NCBI RefSeq assembly: GCF_004801255.1
Contig: NZ_CP036295.1
Coordinates: 1,500,001-1,564,000, forward strand
From: Desulfovibrio desulfuricans
Lineage (GTDB): Bacteria; Desulfobacterota; Desulfovibrionia; Desulfovibrionales; Desulfovibrionaceae
Reading direction: 5' to 3'
DNA: 64,000 bases
In this document: positions 42,116 through 51,309 of the stretch, piece after piece
Layout: each line of letters starts with the position of its first letter
Numbering within the stretch: position 1 is the first letter of the stretch
Notes under the pieces: generated by a model
What the model saw: only the letters and a program-made list of their open reading frames with translations
What the model was told of the DNA's origin: nothing
Database searches by the model: none
Position numbers and translations under genes: made by a program

Positions 42116-44239
42116 TTATTGAGGCAGGGAGCACGTTTTTTGGCTGTTGGTGTTTTTGAGGTCGGTCATGACGCCAACAAGAATGTCAGTCTGGTTGCGC
42201 AGTTCATCAAGGGCGAGGGATGCCTGTTCCATGGCTGAAGCCGTTGAAAGAGCAAGGCTGTTGATGTCCTCAAGACTTTTGTGGATTGTTTCGCTCGCGG
42301 CGGATTGTTCTTCTGAGGCCGTGGCGATGGACTGCACCTGCACAGTTGAAGCGCTCGCCAGATTGACCAGCTCCTGCAGGGCATCGCCAGCCTGCCGTGC
42401 AAGGCCGGTCACCGCCTCGATGGTGCCCGCCGTCTGCTCCACATGCGTGATGTGCTTGCGGGTGCCGCTCTGTATGGCGTGTATGGCCTCGCCCACTTCC
42501 TTGGTGGCCAGCATGGTTTTTTCGGCCAGTTTACGTACTTCGTCCGCAACCACGGCAAAACCGCGGCCGGCGTCGCCAGCGCGCGCGGCTTCAATGGCGG
42601 CGTTAAGGGCCAACAGGTTGGTCTGGTCGGCAATATCGCTGATAACATTCAGTATCTGCCCGATGCCTTCGGCCTGTTGTCCCAGCAACCCCATGTCGAC
42701 TTTCATATCATTGGACTGCTGTTGCACCTGTCCTATGGCAGCGACGACGTTTTCAACTACCGCCGCCCCAGCCGTTGCCTGCTGGTGCGAATTATCCGCT
42801 GTTTGCGCTGCATCGGCGGCGTTTTTGGCAACTTCAACAACTGTCATGCTCATTTCCTGCATGGCAGCAGTGGTGATGTCGAGTCTCTTTGACTGGCTTG
42901 TTGCACCCCCATTGGAAATCTGCACCTGTTCCAGCAGACTGTTTAAGGCGATGTTGAGCGATTCAACGACGCCATGAATTTTGTCCACGGCCAGCACGAG
43001 CGCGTTTGCCCGCTCCCTGGTGGCCTTTTCGGCTTGTTCGGCGGTTTCGCGGCACTGATCTGCCAGTTTGCCGCGTTCTTCAGCAAGCAGCTGCTGATTT
43101 TTTGCCGTTTCTATATGCTCTTTCAACCGGCACACCATATCGCGCAGCGCATCGGCAAGGCCGCCGACTTCGTCCTTTTGAGCAACGGCGAGTACGGCGT
43201 CAAAATCGCCCTGCGTGACGCTTTGCGCATAGCGCAAGGTGCTGCGCACGGGCCTGCCGATGGTGATGCATATCCTCCAGCCCAACACAACGGTAACAAA
43301 TGCGATCAGCAGGGCGCTTGAGCAGGTAAGCGCAAATTCTCGCTGGGCGGATTTTATCGCTGCGTTTTCCAACTCAAGCAAGCTGGTTCCCCATTGCCTT
43401 TCTACTTCCATCAACCTGTCGATGCGTCTGGTGGCTGCTGCAAACCATTCTTGCGGTTCAACCTCAAGATTTGATTTTTCCAGGTTTGCATAGGCTGTTT
43501 CTCTAAAACGGCCAACTTCGTCATCTGCAGATTTAATTTTGCCTTGCAGCAAAGTTTCAGCATCTTTGCCGCCAAGCTCTGCAAAAGAGCGCAAGTAGGT
43601 GTTTTGCGCACTCACACGGTAGAGCCAGTCGCGGTACAGCTGCTTGCTGAACGTACCGGCAGAAAAAGCGGCGTTGAGCGTGGCGCGCTCCTGCCCCGCA
43701 ATTTCTTTGCCATGCATGATCTGGAGAATTGATGTGAGCGTCATGTCGCAGCGTGAATTGAGCACCGCAACCGCCATGATCAGCTCATTGATGCTGCCGT
43801 TGTATGCAGCGATAGCCTGTAAGGCGTCTAGGTTAACTCCCCTCGCGGCGCTCCGGGTGTTGGACAGGTCAGCAAATTTTGTCACGGCAGCAGCAAACAA
43901 TGGTTGGAAAAACCCTTTGTTATGGCTGTCTGTTTCAGCAAGCACAGACAAAAATCGCTTGTGCGCCGCGTCAGATTTGACAATTTGTTCAGCAAGTTCA
44001 GCAGCAAATTTTTTACCTTTGCTGCCCAGATAGCCAGCGGTATAGCCGCGTTCCTTTTGAACCTCATGGATCAGTTCGCCTGCGGAAAGACTGACCGCGA
44101 GCGAGCGCCCAATAAGCTTGAGCCGGTCAATGGCCTCCCAGCGGTTAATGCTCTCAACCGTTACAAGAAGCAAAAAAGTTGCCATTGGCAATATGAGCAA
44201 CAGACTGAGTTTACGAGCAATTTTGAGATCTGCAAGCAT
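42116..44239 (-). CDS. Methyl-accepting chemotaxis protein with NIT sensor domain
   Basis: A 707-residue transmembrane receptor. Helix 1 (about 10-30), a periplasmic helical NIT domain (about 50-290; [21 protein letters not shown] is the diagnostic patch), helix 2 (about 303-325), HAMP (about 325-378), a coiled coil, and the signalling domain (about 430-690) with the hairpin tip [41 protein letters not shown] domains are reported to sense nitrate or nitrite. GGAGG lies nine bases before ATG 44239. It stands 108 bases upstream of the hydrogenase operon on the same strand without an obvious terminator; cotranscription is possible. Confidence 0.92.
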   Translation of the reverse strand: MLADLKIARKLSLLLILPMATFLLLVTVESINRWEAIDRLKLIGRSLAVSLSAGELIHEVQKERGYTAGYLGSKGKKFAAELAEQIVKSDAAHKRFLSVLAETDSHNKGFFQPLFAAAVTKFADLSNTRSAARGVNLDALQAIAAYNGSINELIMAVAVLNSRCDMTLTSILQIMHGKEIAGQERATLNAAFSAGTFSKQLYRDWLYRVSAQNTYLRSFAELGGKDAETLLQGKIKSADDEVGRFRETAYANLEKSNLEVEPQEWFAAATRRIDRLMEVERQWGTSLLELENAAIKSAQREFALTCSSALLIAFVTVVLGWRICITIGRPVRSTLRYAQSVTQGDFDAVLAVAQKDEVGGLADALRDMVCRLKEHIETAKNQQLLAEERGKLADQCRETAEQAEKATRERANALVLAVDKIHGVVESLNIALNSLLEQVQISNGGATSQSKRLDITTAAMQEMSMTVVEVAKNAADAAQTADNSHQQATAGAAVVENVVAAIGQVQQQSNDMKVDMGLLGQQAEGIGQILNVISDIADQTNLLALNAAIEAARAGDAGRGFAVVADEVRKLAEKTMLATKEVGEAIHAIQSGTRKHITHVEQTAGTIEAVTGLARQAGDALQELVNLASASTVQVQSIATASEEQSAASETIHKSLEDINSLALSTASAMEQASLALDELRNQTDILVGVMTDLKNTNSQKTCSLPQ

Positions 44240-44751
44240 CTGCGGGCCTCCTTGATCAATTGCTTTTCCACAAACTGATTGCTTAACGGCGGGGAAAATC
44301 CCCGTTTACTCGGTCAGCATTTAGATAGCCTGCAAATTAAAAGATTTAATCTAGTGGAATGAATTATCAATACGCATACCACAAATAAAACAAATAACAA
44401 TAACTTAATTTATATAGTTATGTGCAACATGTTGTCGGTGTTGAGGATAAAGTTGTGATGAAAAAAAATATTGATATATTAAAATGTTATATTGCATAGT
44501 ATGACAATATGATAATCATCGCAGTTTATGACAGTGTTTGAAATTTTGCGTAATACTCTGAATTAGCTAAAATAATATTTTTGCTAACAGATGGTTGCGG
44601 TTAAAAAAAAACCGTGAATAAGGTTACAGAAATATAGTAGCATTTATTTTTTTTTTGTATTACTCAGTCTGTGTTATGATTGTATAAATAGTAGCAAACA
44701 AGGGATAGCCTTGTATTTGGCGGCTTGAGTGCATGTGGTCTGGAGGTAGCC
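44240..44751. other. AT-rich divergent regulatory region between the chemoreceptor and tonB
   Basis: About 510 bases with base composition far richer in A+T than the coding neighbours (many runs of T and A, e.g. 44,648-44,656). No gene is seen. It contains an inverted repeat ATATTG-N10-CAATAT (44489-44510), immediately followed by GATAATCAT (44511-44519), which matches the core of a Fur box though the full 19-base consensus is poorly met. Weak -10-like hexamers (TATGAT 44675-44680) precede tonB. Metal-dependent control of tonB from here is likely but unproven. Confidence 0.5.
44489..44519. promoter_or_regulatory. Possible metal-regulator operator upstream of tonB
   Basis: ATATTG (44489-44494) and CAATAT (44505-44510) form an inverted repeat with a ten-base spacer, adjacent to GATAATCAT, nine bases matching the Fur-box centre. 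About 240 bases before the tonB start. Speculative. Confidence 0.3.
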
Positions 44752-45624
44752 TTGCTGGAGCTAAAAAGTCCGCCCCCACGGAGCTGCAAACGTATTCTGG
44801 CAAGCGGGGTGGGGGTGTCCCTGATTCTGCACGGGCTGGTGCTTGCTTGCATGCTGGGCTTTGGCGCGCTGCTCGCCAGGCAGGGCGCTGTGCTGCCTGG
44901 CGGAGCCGTGGTGGTAAGCCTTGTTGACGTGGGCAGCACGGCTGTGGGGCAAACCGGCCTCTCCCAACAAGCGGCGTCGGCTGCGGCAGAGGGGGAGGAC
45001 TCCCCCTCTGGACAAAATCCGGGGCAGCATGCCGCCCCGTCTGTGCGGTCAGAGCCTGACGCAGCCGTTGCTGTCAAAAGAACAGAGGTCAAGCCAGAAC
45101 CAGCGGAAAAGGCGGAAAGGTACGCCGTCCGCAAAAGCGTCGTTATCCCCAGGCTCGAACACCAGCAGCAGGTGGGGCGGCAAGCGCCCATACAGCAAGA
45201 CTTGCCAGCGCGGCAGGCAGATGCAGCAACTGCGGCGGGCGGAGACAGCGGCAAAAGTGCAGCAGGCAGCGGCGCGGGCGCTGCCGGGCAGGCCACGTCC
45301 AGCGCGCAGGGACAAGGAAATTCGCCGCCGCAGGTCATGCCCTGGAATGCGGCAGGCGGCCCGGCCTTTATGCGGCAGGGGCCCTTGCACTACCCAAGGG
45401 CTGCCCAGCGGCGCAACCTTGAGGGCAAGGCCGTGGTTGAGGCGTATCTTGATATGCAGGGAAAGCTGGTCCGCGCCCGAGTGCTGCAGGCCGATCATCA
45501 GGACTTTGCCGACGCGGCGCTGGCGTGCATTCAGGCTTCGTCGTTCAGGCCAGCCCAGCGCGAGGGCAGGGCCATCCCCTGCGTGGTGCGTATTCCCATG
45601 CTGTTTGTTCTTAAGGGAATGTAG
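44752..45624 (+). CDS. tonB: TonB-family energy transducer
   Basis: A 290-residue protein with an N-terminal inner-membrane anchor (about 15-38, ILASGVGVSLILHGLVLACML), an Ala/Gln/Gly-rich periplasmic spacer (about 60-205) and a C-terminal TonB domain (GPLHYPRAAQRRNLEGKAVVEAYLD then QASSFRPAQREGRAIPCVVRIPMLF). It passes proton-motive energy to TonB-dependent receptors. TTG 44752 is selected because TGGAGG stands five bases upstream. No exbB-exbD is in the window. It converges, with a 23-base gap, on the metal ABC genes and the receptor it presumably energises. Confidence 0.9.
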   Translation: MLELKSPPPRSCKRILASGVGVSLILHGLVLACMLGFGALLARQGAVLPGGAVVVSLVDVGSTAVGQTGLSQQAASAAAEGEDSPSGQNPGQHAAPSVRSEPDAAVAVKRTEVKPEPAEKAERYAVRKSVVIPRLEHQQQVGRQAPIQQDLPARQADAATAAGGDSGKSAAGSGAGAAGQATSSAQGQGNSPPQVMPWNAAGGPAFMRQGPLHYPRAAQRRNLEGKAVVEAYLDMQGKLVRARVLQADHQDFADAALACIQASSFRPAQREGRAIPCVVRIPMLFVLKGM

Positions 45625-45647
45625 CTGGCGAACTTGTGGGCTTACCT

Positions 45648-46457
45648 TCAGCGCGGCGTTTTTTTGGGCGAAACGGCCATAGCCGCCATAAGCATGGCGC
45701 ACGAAACCAGCACAATGACCGCACCGGGCGGTACCGCCCAGTGGAACGAAAGCCACAGGCCGCTCACGCAGGCAATAATGCCAAACAGGGCCGAGAGTAA
45801 AAACATGCGGCTCAGCCGGTAGGTGAGCTGCAAGGCCGTGGCGGCAGGGGTGACAATAAGCGCGTAAATGAGCAACCCGCCGATGGCCTTTAAGGCAAAG
45901 GCCACCACCAACCCCATGAGTGCAAGGCAGGCATAGTGGATGCCGCGTACAGGTATGCCCGCCGCAGCAGCAGCCCGCCGTTGCCCCATGATTGCCTCAA
46001 TTTCCTTGAAAAACAAAAAGATAAAACCAAACAGAAGCAGGGCAGTGCCCGACATGAGCTGCAGGTCAAAGCCAGTTACGGTGAGCAGGCTGCCCCAGAT
46101 AAGGCTGAGCCCTTCGGTGCGTGCGCCTGGCATGAGGCCAAGGGCCAGCATTGCCAGGCTCATCACCACCGAAAAAACCACGCCCATGGCCGTATCAAGG
46201 CTGAGACCGGGTTTTTGGGCCAGCGGTCCCACAGCGGACGCTGCGCCAAGGCTGGCGGCCAGGCCACCCGCCAGAGGCGGCGCGCCCAGCCACAACGCTA
46301 CCAGCGCCCCGGCAAAGGCGGCGTGAGATACGCACATGCCAACCAGGCTCATACGCCACAACACCACAAATACGCCCATTGCACCGCACACGGAGCCGCC
46401 CAGCACCGCCATTAACAGGGCGCGCTGCAAAAAGGCATAGTGGAAAAAATCATCCAT
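45648..46457 (-). CDS. Metal ABC transporter permease (ZnuB/MntB family)
   Basis: A 269-residue permease with about eight membrane helices: FLQRALLMAVLGGSVCGAMGVFVVLWRMSLVGMCVSHAAFAGA, containing the ABC-3 family loop, through LKAIGGLLIYALIVTPAATA to PPGAVIVLVSCAMLM. It forms the inner-membrane channel with the ATPase and binding protein upstream. It starts 38 bases after the ATPase gene. The ABC-3 family imports Zn, Mn or Fe; the metal cannot be told from the permease. Confidence 0.9.
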   Translation of the reverse strand: MDDFFHYAFLQRALLMAVLGGSVCGAMGVFVVLWRMSLVGMCVSHAAFAGALVALWLGAPPLAGGLAASLGAASAVGPLAQKPGLSLDTAMGVVFSVVMSLAMLALGLMPGARTEGLSLIWGSLLTVTGFDLQLMSGTALLLFGFIFLFFKEIEAIMGQRRAAAAAGIPVRGIHYACLALMGLVVAFALKAIGGLLIYALIVTPAATALQLTYRLSRMFLLSALFGIIACVSGLWLSFHWAVPPGAVIVLVSCAMLMAAMAVSPKKTPR

Positions 46458-46495
46458 ACTTCACCTGATGGTTTACACTGTGCGGATATTGCCGC

Positions 46496-47272
46496 CTAAA
46501 ACAGCGCGGCCTTGCGCTGGCCGCTGCGGGCAATCTGGATAGGCACGTCGTACAGCTGGCTCAGCAGCTCGGGGGTGGCGGCATCATCGGCGCTGCCTTG
46601 CCAGAGCAGACAACCGTCACGCAGCATGGCCACCTTGTGCGCCAGGGCAAAAACGGCGTTGAGATCATGGGTGACCATGATCACCGTAAGATTAAAAGCA
46701 TTGCGCAGATCGGCAACGGCATTGCAGATATCTCTTTGCGCACGCCAGTCGAGCGCCGCTGTCGGCTCGTCGAGCAGCAGCAGCTCCGGCTCCTGCGCCA
46801 GGGCGCGTGCCAGCGCCACGCGCTGCCGCTCGCCGCCCGAGAGCTGCCCGATGGGGCGCTGGGCCAGATGAGCCAAGCCGACCACCTCAAGCGACCGTAT
46901 GGCAAGCTGTTTTTCCTTTTTGCCCGGCCAGCGAAAAAGCCCCAGCCGTCCATAGGTTCCGCTGAGTACCGAGGCAAAGACAGAAAGCGGCATCTTGGGG
47001 TCAAGGTCTGTAGCCTGAAAAACGTGCGCCACCTGCCTGCGCACCGCAGCCATACCGCCCGGCTCAAGGGCTGCGCCCTTAAACAGCACCGCTCCCTGGC
47101 TGCAGCGGGTGAGGCCGTTAAACAGGCCCAGCAGCGTGGATTTGCCCGCACCGTTGGGCCCGATGAGCGTCCAGAAGTCTCCGGCTTCAATATTCAGGCA
47201 AATGTCGCGCAAGACAGGGCGCTTGCCGTAGCAAACGCCGACATGCCTGAGCTCCGCCAGCGGCGCGCTCAC
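46496..47272 (-). CDS. Metal ABC transporter ATP-binding protein (ZnuC/MntA family)
   Basis: A 258-residue ABC ATPase: Walker A IGPNGAGKSTLLG, Q-loop AHVFQATDLD, signature LSGGERQRVALARAL, Walker B LLLLDEPTAALD, and the switch His in VTHDLNAVF. ATG 47272 overlaps the stop of the binding-protein gene by four bases, so both are coupled. It belongs with the ABC-3 permease. Confidence 0.94.
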   Translation of the reverse strand: MSAPLAELRHVGVCYGKRPVLRDICLNIEAGDFWTLIGPNGAGKSTLLGLFNGLTRCSQGAVLFKGAALEPGGMAAVRRQVAHVFQATDLDPKMPLSVFASVLSGTYGRLGLFRWPGKKEKQLAIRSLEVVGLAHLAQRPIGQLSGGERQRVALARALAQEPELLLLDEPTAALDWRAQRDICNAVADLRNAFNLTVIMVTHDLNAVFALAHKVAMLRDGCLLWQGSADDAATPELLSQLYDVPIQIARSGQRKAALF

Positions 47273-48099
47273 GGTTTTGCCAGCGCTTGCAGCTGCCGTA
47301 CGTTGTGCATCAGCAGGCTGAAGTAGTCGGGCGCATCGTCGCTGGACCCTGGAAAGTTTGAAAGCACCACATGCGCGACCCCAAGTTCAAGCGCCAGCGG
47401 CAGCCCCGCGTCAGGCCCGCTTTGGTAGTTGTCCACCACGCCTGCCACCGGTATGTTTTTTACCGCGTTCAAAATTTCCGCCAGCTCACGGGCGTTGATG
47501 TCTTCGGCCCTGCCAAAGGTGCGCACAACCTCAAGGCCGGCCCAGCTCGCAAATTCGGCCTGCATTGTTGCCGCAATAACCCTTTTGCCGTGCAGGGGGG
47601 CAAGCAGCTCGCGGCACTGCGTCTCAGCCGCGTCGATGCGTTGCATCCGCTGGCGAGCCCTGAGCTGTATGTCCGGTGCAAGTTCGGGGGCAATGACCTC
47701 CAGCGCGGCGGCAATTTCGTTTACCGCCTGTTTTTGCACCTGGGGGATAAGCCAGCTGTTGCGGGGGCTGACCTCTGCAACTTTGAGCTTCGGGTTGTCC
47801 ACAGCCGCCAGCATGGCGCTTACCTGCTGCAGATTGCGCTGAAAAGGATGGATAAGCAGCAGGTTTGCCCTGGCGGCAAAAACGTAATCACCCGTACTGG
47901 CATTTTCGTGTCCCGGGCAGCTGGAGCCCTGATTCAGGGTGAGAATTTCGCACCGGTTTTGGGCAAGATCGGCAACGATATCTGAGATAAGCGAAGTGCC
48001 CGCCACAACGCGCACAACATCGGCCGCCTGGCTGGCGGTGGAGCAGAACAGCAGGACAAGCCAGAGAAATACGGCAGCTTTTTTCATGGCGGCACTCAT
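47269..48099 (-). CDS. Metal-type ABC substrate-binding protein with altered ligand positions
   Basis: A 276-residue periplasmic protein of the ZnuA (cluster A-I) family with a cleavable signal (AVFLWLVLLFCSTASQA). The fold is clear: VVRVVAGTSLISDIVADL, a His in CPGHENAST (His64) where the family has its PHxYEP ligand, LLIHPF (His84), a helical spacer and DNYQSGPDAGLPLALELGVAHVVL. The third usual ligand, a His in the VSHDAFGYF-like strand, is replaced (TMQAEFASWAGLEVV), and the acidic ligand strand has Asp. There is no His-rich loop. It may bind another metal or a metal chelate. ATG 48099 overlaps the methyltransferase stop (ATGA); ATG 48087 is possible. Confidence 0.85.
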   Translation of the reverse strand: MSAAMKKAAVFLWLVLLFCSTASQAADVVRVVAGTSLISDIVADLAQNRCEILTLNQGSSCPGHENASTGDYVFAARANLLLIHPFQRNLQQVSAMLAAVDNPKLKVAEVSPRNSWLIPQVQKQAVNEIAAALEVIAPELAPDIQLRARQRMQRIDAAETQCRELLAPLHGKRVIAATMQAEFASWAGLEVVRTFGRAEDINARELAEILNAVKNIPVAGVVDNYQSGPDAGLPLALELGVAHVVLSNFPGSSDDAPDYFSLLMHNVRQLQALAKP

Positions 48100-48707
48100 T
48101 TTTTGACAGCGCAAAAAAAGTAATGGTCTGGCCCTTCATGGGCCTCAATGGATGTAAACCCTGCTGTGGTAAAGATAATGCTCATGCCCGTAGGGCAGGG
48201 CAGGTGATCGCCTTCCACCGCGTGGTGGCTGTCGTGCAGCTGGTTGAGCTTTTCGCGGCCGTCGATGTGCAGCACGTAGGCCCGGCCTGCGGGACGAAGA
48301 ATGCGGTAAAATTCTCTTGCTGCAGCCTGCTTGTCGCCAATATGCGGAAAGGCGGAAAAACAGATGACCATATCTGCGCTGGCATCGGTCAGGGGCATGG
48401 ATTCCGCCCTGGCCTGATAGGTGCGCACGTGGGGAAACCGGGCCGAGAGGCGTTGCAGCATGTCAGGCGACGGGTCAAGCGCCAGCAGTGCGGCATCCGG
48501 GCGGGCGTATTTGCGCAAATACGGCTGCAGCACTCCCTCGCCGCAGCCCACATCAATAATAACCCCGGCTTGCGCCAGCGGCAGGCTGCTCATCAGCTGA
48601 TCCACCTGACGCAGTTTTTCCGGCGGGTAGTTGCGGGCCTCCCAGCCCGCGGCGTGGGTGTTGAAAAATTCCTCTCGCTGAAACTCTTGGGCGCTGTCTG
48701 CATGCAT
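48096..48707 (-). CDS. Class I SAM-dependent methyltransferase
   Basis: A 203-residue UbiE/Methyltransf_11-type enzyme: VIIDVGCGEGVLQPYL (motif I), LALDPSPDMLQRLSARFPHV (motif II), ADMVICFSAFPHIGDKQAAAREFYRIL (motif IV) and RAYVLHIDG. The C-terminal half has HDSHHAVEGDHLPCPTGM with several His and a Cys. Coupled by ATGA to the metal-binding protein and placed right after the TonB-dependent receptor, it most probably works in the same uptake system, for instance on a metallophore. GGAGACGC precedes ATG 48707; upstream in-frame codons fall in a hairpin. The substrate is unknown. Confidence 0.85.
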   Translation of the reverse strand: MHADSAQEFQREEFFNTHAAGWEARNYPPEKLRQVDQLMSSLPLAQAGVIIDVGCGEGVLQPYLRKYARPDAALLALDPSPDMLQRLSARFPHVRTYQARAESMPLTDASADMVICFSAFPHIGDKQAAAREFYRILRPAGRAYVLHIDGREKLNQLHDSHHAVEGDHLPCPTGMSIIFTTAGFTSIEAHEGPDHYFFCAVKK

Positions 48708-48723
48708 GCTGCGTCTCCGCTCA

Positions 48724-48754
48724 ATGCGCCGTCCAGCACTTCTGGACGGCGCAT
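48724..48754 (-). other. Hairpin between receptor and methyltransferase genes
   Basis: Perfect 13-base arms (48724-48736 and 48742-48754, ATGCGCCGTCCAG and complement) with a five-base loop, starting six bases after the receptor stop. No T-run follows, so it probably sets differential expression within the operon (partial stop or 3' protection). Confidence 0.65.
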
Positions 48755-48759
48755 ATTGG

Positions 48760-50859
48760 TTAAAACTTGAGGTCAAAACCGACCATGATGGTGGTTCCAG
48801 GCATATTGTAAAGCCCGCGATCGTTGCCAGCACGCTCCATACTGTAAGCGTATGGCGTGTTAAATATATTGTTTACGGCCACAAAGACCTTGCCTTCTTC
48901 AATATGCATATCGTCGTAGCTGAAGATGTAGTCGAGCCTGGCGTTAAATACATTGATGTCGGGCAGACGGTCTTTTTCCGTCAGGTTGGGGGCAGTGCTG
49001 GCCGGCGCTGCAGGAGATGTGGTACGCGCCCAGTTCTGGGCGTAATAGACATCCTTGAGGTACTGGTAATCGCCGCTGAGCTGGAAGTGCTCAATGAACT
49101 TCCACTTGAAGCCGGTTTGCAGGGCAAAGGCTGGCGTGTAGGGCATTTTGCCTGTGCTTACGCCATCGTCGCCCTTGGCCCATGCTTTGAGCCATGTTGC
49201 GCCAGCGAACAGCTCAAGATTGTCGGTTGGCGTGACGCTGGCGGAGAGTTCGAGGCCGTTGATCTTATATTCCGCCGTGGAAGACGTAAAAAAATCGCTG
49301 GTCGGCATGGCGTTGCCGTACATATAGGCGCGCAGCCTGTCGCGGCCATCGTCGTGAAACACCGTGGCGCTGGCCGTAAACAGGCCGGGCTGGGTGTGGC
49401 TGAGCGATACTTCGTAGTGGTCCACCACTTCAGGGCGAATGTCCTTGGTGTCCAACCCTGCGGGCAAGGAGGTCTTGTTGGCCAGCAAGCCCTGCAGCAC
49501 CACGGGGCTTGGATAGTTGACGCCCCGTGCATAGTTGAAGCCAAGGTTGGTGTTGTTGTAGCCGAGCACCAGGCCTGCCTGCGGAGCGGCCTTGTCTTCA
49601 AAAAGGCTGCTCGTATAAAGACGCAGCCCGGTGGAGGGCGTTACATGAAAGCTCTCCTTGCTGCCGATCATCTGGCTGATTGCCGCATAGGGCGAAAACA
49701 GCCTGTGCTGCGGAAATTCCCACGAGGTTGTGGCATTGGTGGCGTATCTGCGCTGGTCGTTGCGCAGGTCGCTGATGTCAAGGTCAAAACCGTTGACGAT
49801 CTCGCTGCCCTCCCAGATGGTGTACGTTTCGCGGCCTCGCAGGCCGTAAAGGTTGTTGGTCTGCACCGAAGTGGTGGTATTGCTGTTTTCGCCGCGCAGA
49901 TAAAACAGCGTGTCGTTGTAGTATCCCTTGAGGTAGCCGCTGGCGTTGCTGTACTTGTTGATGAGGCTCAGCGTGGCCAGACTTGTCTGCGTGTCAAAAC
50001 GGTCTGTCGCGCGGGTGTTGGTTATGGGGTTGTTGGGGGCCTGGGTCTGGGCGTCAACCCTGTTGGCCATCATGCGCAATGTCCAGTTGTCTGAAAGGCC
50101 AACGCCCATGTTGCCGTAATAGCTGGACTGATAGGCTGCTGTATGGTCCTTGTGTCCAAGGGTGCTGATGAGGCTCTGGGCGGCGTAGATATCCACATTT
50201 TCTTTTTTCGCGCCCATGCCCACATTTTCGGCCACAGTGCCGTAGCTGCCGCCCTCTGCGCCGATGCGCAGCTCGTAGACCTCTTCTGTCATGTATTTTG
50301 GGATAAAATTCAGCATGGCGTAGCCGCTGCCAAAGCGCGAAGGCTGGGGGTACTTGTAAATTTCCATACCGCCCAGCGCGTACACCGGTATGCCGTCGGC
50401 CAGCGACTGCCCGTACAAAACGCCGCTGCGGGGCACATCGTCAAAGTAGATGTTGACGTCGGGGCTTGGGTGGCTTGCGCCGCGACCGCGCACATACAGG
50501 CTCGCACCCGTCTGCCCGCCGATGATGTTCTTTTTTTGGTACATGACGCCCGGCACGTTGCGCAGGGCGTCATAAAAATCGAGCGAATTCTGCTGGCGTA
50601 TCTGCTCTTCGGTAACCACGTTGTATTGCGTGCCAAAGCGCGTCTGCACGGGGACGGTGGGGGGCTGGTCGGCCACGCCAAATGCGGTAACCGCAGGCAG
50701 ATCGTACGCCGACAGGCTGCCCTGCGTCAGATCGGTTTTGGGGGCCGGGGTAGCCTGCCCGTCTGCCGCTGGCGGCGCGTCGGCCGCCCAGCCAGGCTGG
50801 GCGTAAATGCAGTGGCCTGCAAGAATTGCAGCCGCCACAAGTGCTGAAACCTTTTTCAT
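48760..50859 (-). CDS. TonB-dependent outer-membrane receptor
   Basis: A 699-residue receptor with signal peptide (MKKVSALVAAAILAGHCIYA), a possible TonB box near residue 54 (DLPAVTAFGV), a plug domain (about 75-190; VVTEEQIRQQNSLDFYDALRNVPGV, GASLYVRGRG, MEIYKYPQPSRFGSGYAMLNFI) and a 22-strand-type barrel ending in the aromatic residue of MVGFDLKF. It has no cysteine-rich or haem-receptor motif. Genes for methyltransferase and ABC importer follow on the same strand, so a metal or metal-chelate ligand is inferred. AAGGAGG lies ten bases before ATG 50859. Confidence 0.93.
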   Translation of the reverse strand: MKKVSALVAAAILAGHCIYAQPGWAADAPPAADGQATPAPKTDLTQGSLSAYDLPAVTAFGVADQPPTVPVQTRFGTQYNVVTEEQIRQQNSLDFYDALRNVPGVMYQKKNIIGGQTGASLYVRGRGASHPSPDVNIYFDDVPRSGVLYGQSLADGIPVYALGGMEIYKYPQPSRFGSGYAMLNFIPKYMTEEVYELRIGAEGGSYGTVAENVGMGAKKENVDIYAAQSLISTLGHKDHTAAYQSSYYGNMGVGLSDNWTLRMMANRVDAQTQAPNNPITNTRATDRFDTQTSLATLSLINKYSNASGYLKGYYNDTLFYLRGENSNTTTSVQTNNLYGLRGRETYTIWEGSEIVNGFDLDISDLRNDQRRYATNATTSWEFPQHRLFSPYAAISQMIGSKESFHVTPSTGLRLYTSSLFEDKAAPQAGLVLGYNNTNLGFNYARGVNYPSPVVLQGLLANKTSLPAGLDTKDIRPEVVDHYEVSLSHTQPGLFTASATVFHDDGRDRLRAYMYGNAMPTSDFFTSSTAEYKINGLELSASVTPTDNLELFAGATWLKAWAKGDDGVSTGKMPYTPAFALQTGFKWKFIEHFQLSGDYQYLKDVYYAQNWARTTSPAAPASTAPNLTEKDRLPDINVFNARLDYIFSYDDMHIEEGKVFVAVNNIFNTPYAYSMERAGNDRGLYNMPGTTIMVGFDLKF

Positions 50860-51096
50860 TACACGTCATCCTCCTTCATATACCGGTAGCGCGGGGTGCG
50901 CAGTGGTTACCGTTTTGTGCAGGCTTTGCTGTGTATTTTCGCGGGTTGTGCGCCCTCAAAAGCAGACTCGTGTGCTATTTATTTTAAATAGGTGTTACTG
51001 ATAGGGCGCAACAATAACGCGGCTGCCCGGAAAAAGGGCAAACAGTACCACTAGTCAGCTGCGGTAGACGATCAAAAGTATTACGTTTTTAAAAAA

Positions 51097-51111
51097 GATA
51101 ACATTTGTTAC
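51097..51111. promoter_or_regulatory. Inverted repeat, possible operator of the receptor operon
   Basis: GATAACATTTGTTAC: six-base arms (ATAACA / TGTTAC, one mismatch) around two bases. The pattern of TGTTA half-sites is reminiscent of Zur-type operators, but not enough to assign a regulator. Confidence 0.35.
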
Positions 51112-51271
51112 AAGCTGGGCAGCAAGTCGTCAAGCAGAGATTTGCCATGGGTAAAAAAATGTACGAAAGATCAGGAACAAGTCTGACCCGAACACGCAAA
51201 CTACATGCGCAGCTGCTGTCAATATGCAGAACTCAATATACATATGTTTTTGATATTGTCAGATGCAAAGC

Positions 51272-51309
51272 AATACAGCCCTGCGCCTATGTAAGAGGTG
51301 CAGGGCTGC
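51272..51309 (-). terminator. Probable terminator after the nitroreductase gene
   Basis: ACAGCCCTGCGCC (51275-51287) pairs with GGTGCAGGGCTGC (51297-51309) with one wobble; on the minus strand only TATTGCTTT follows. Confidence 0.6.

Noticed and set aside
48706..50094. 462-codon open frame antisense to the TonB-dependent receptor
   Set aside because: No ribosome site or motif; the receptor on the other strand has signal peptide, plug and terminal aromatic residue.
50860..51120. Cobalamin or other riboswitch in the receptor leader
   Set aside because: The long leader has hairpins, but no B12-box or other conserved riboswitch core was found on either strand.
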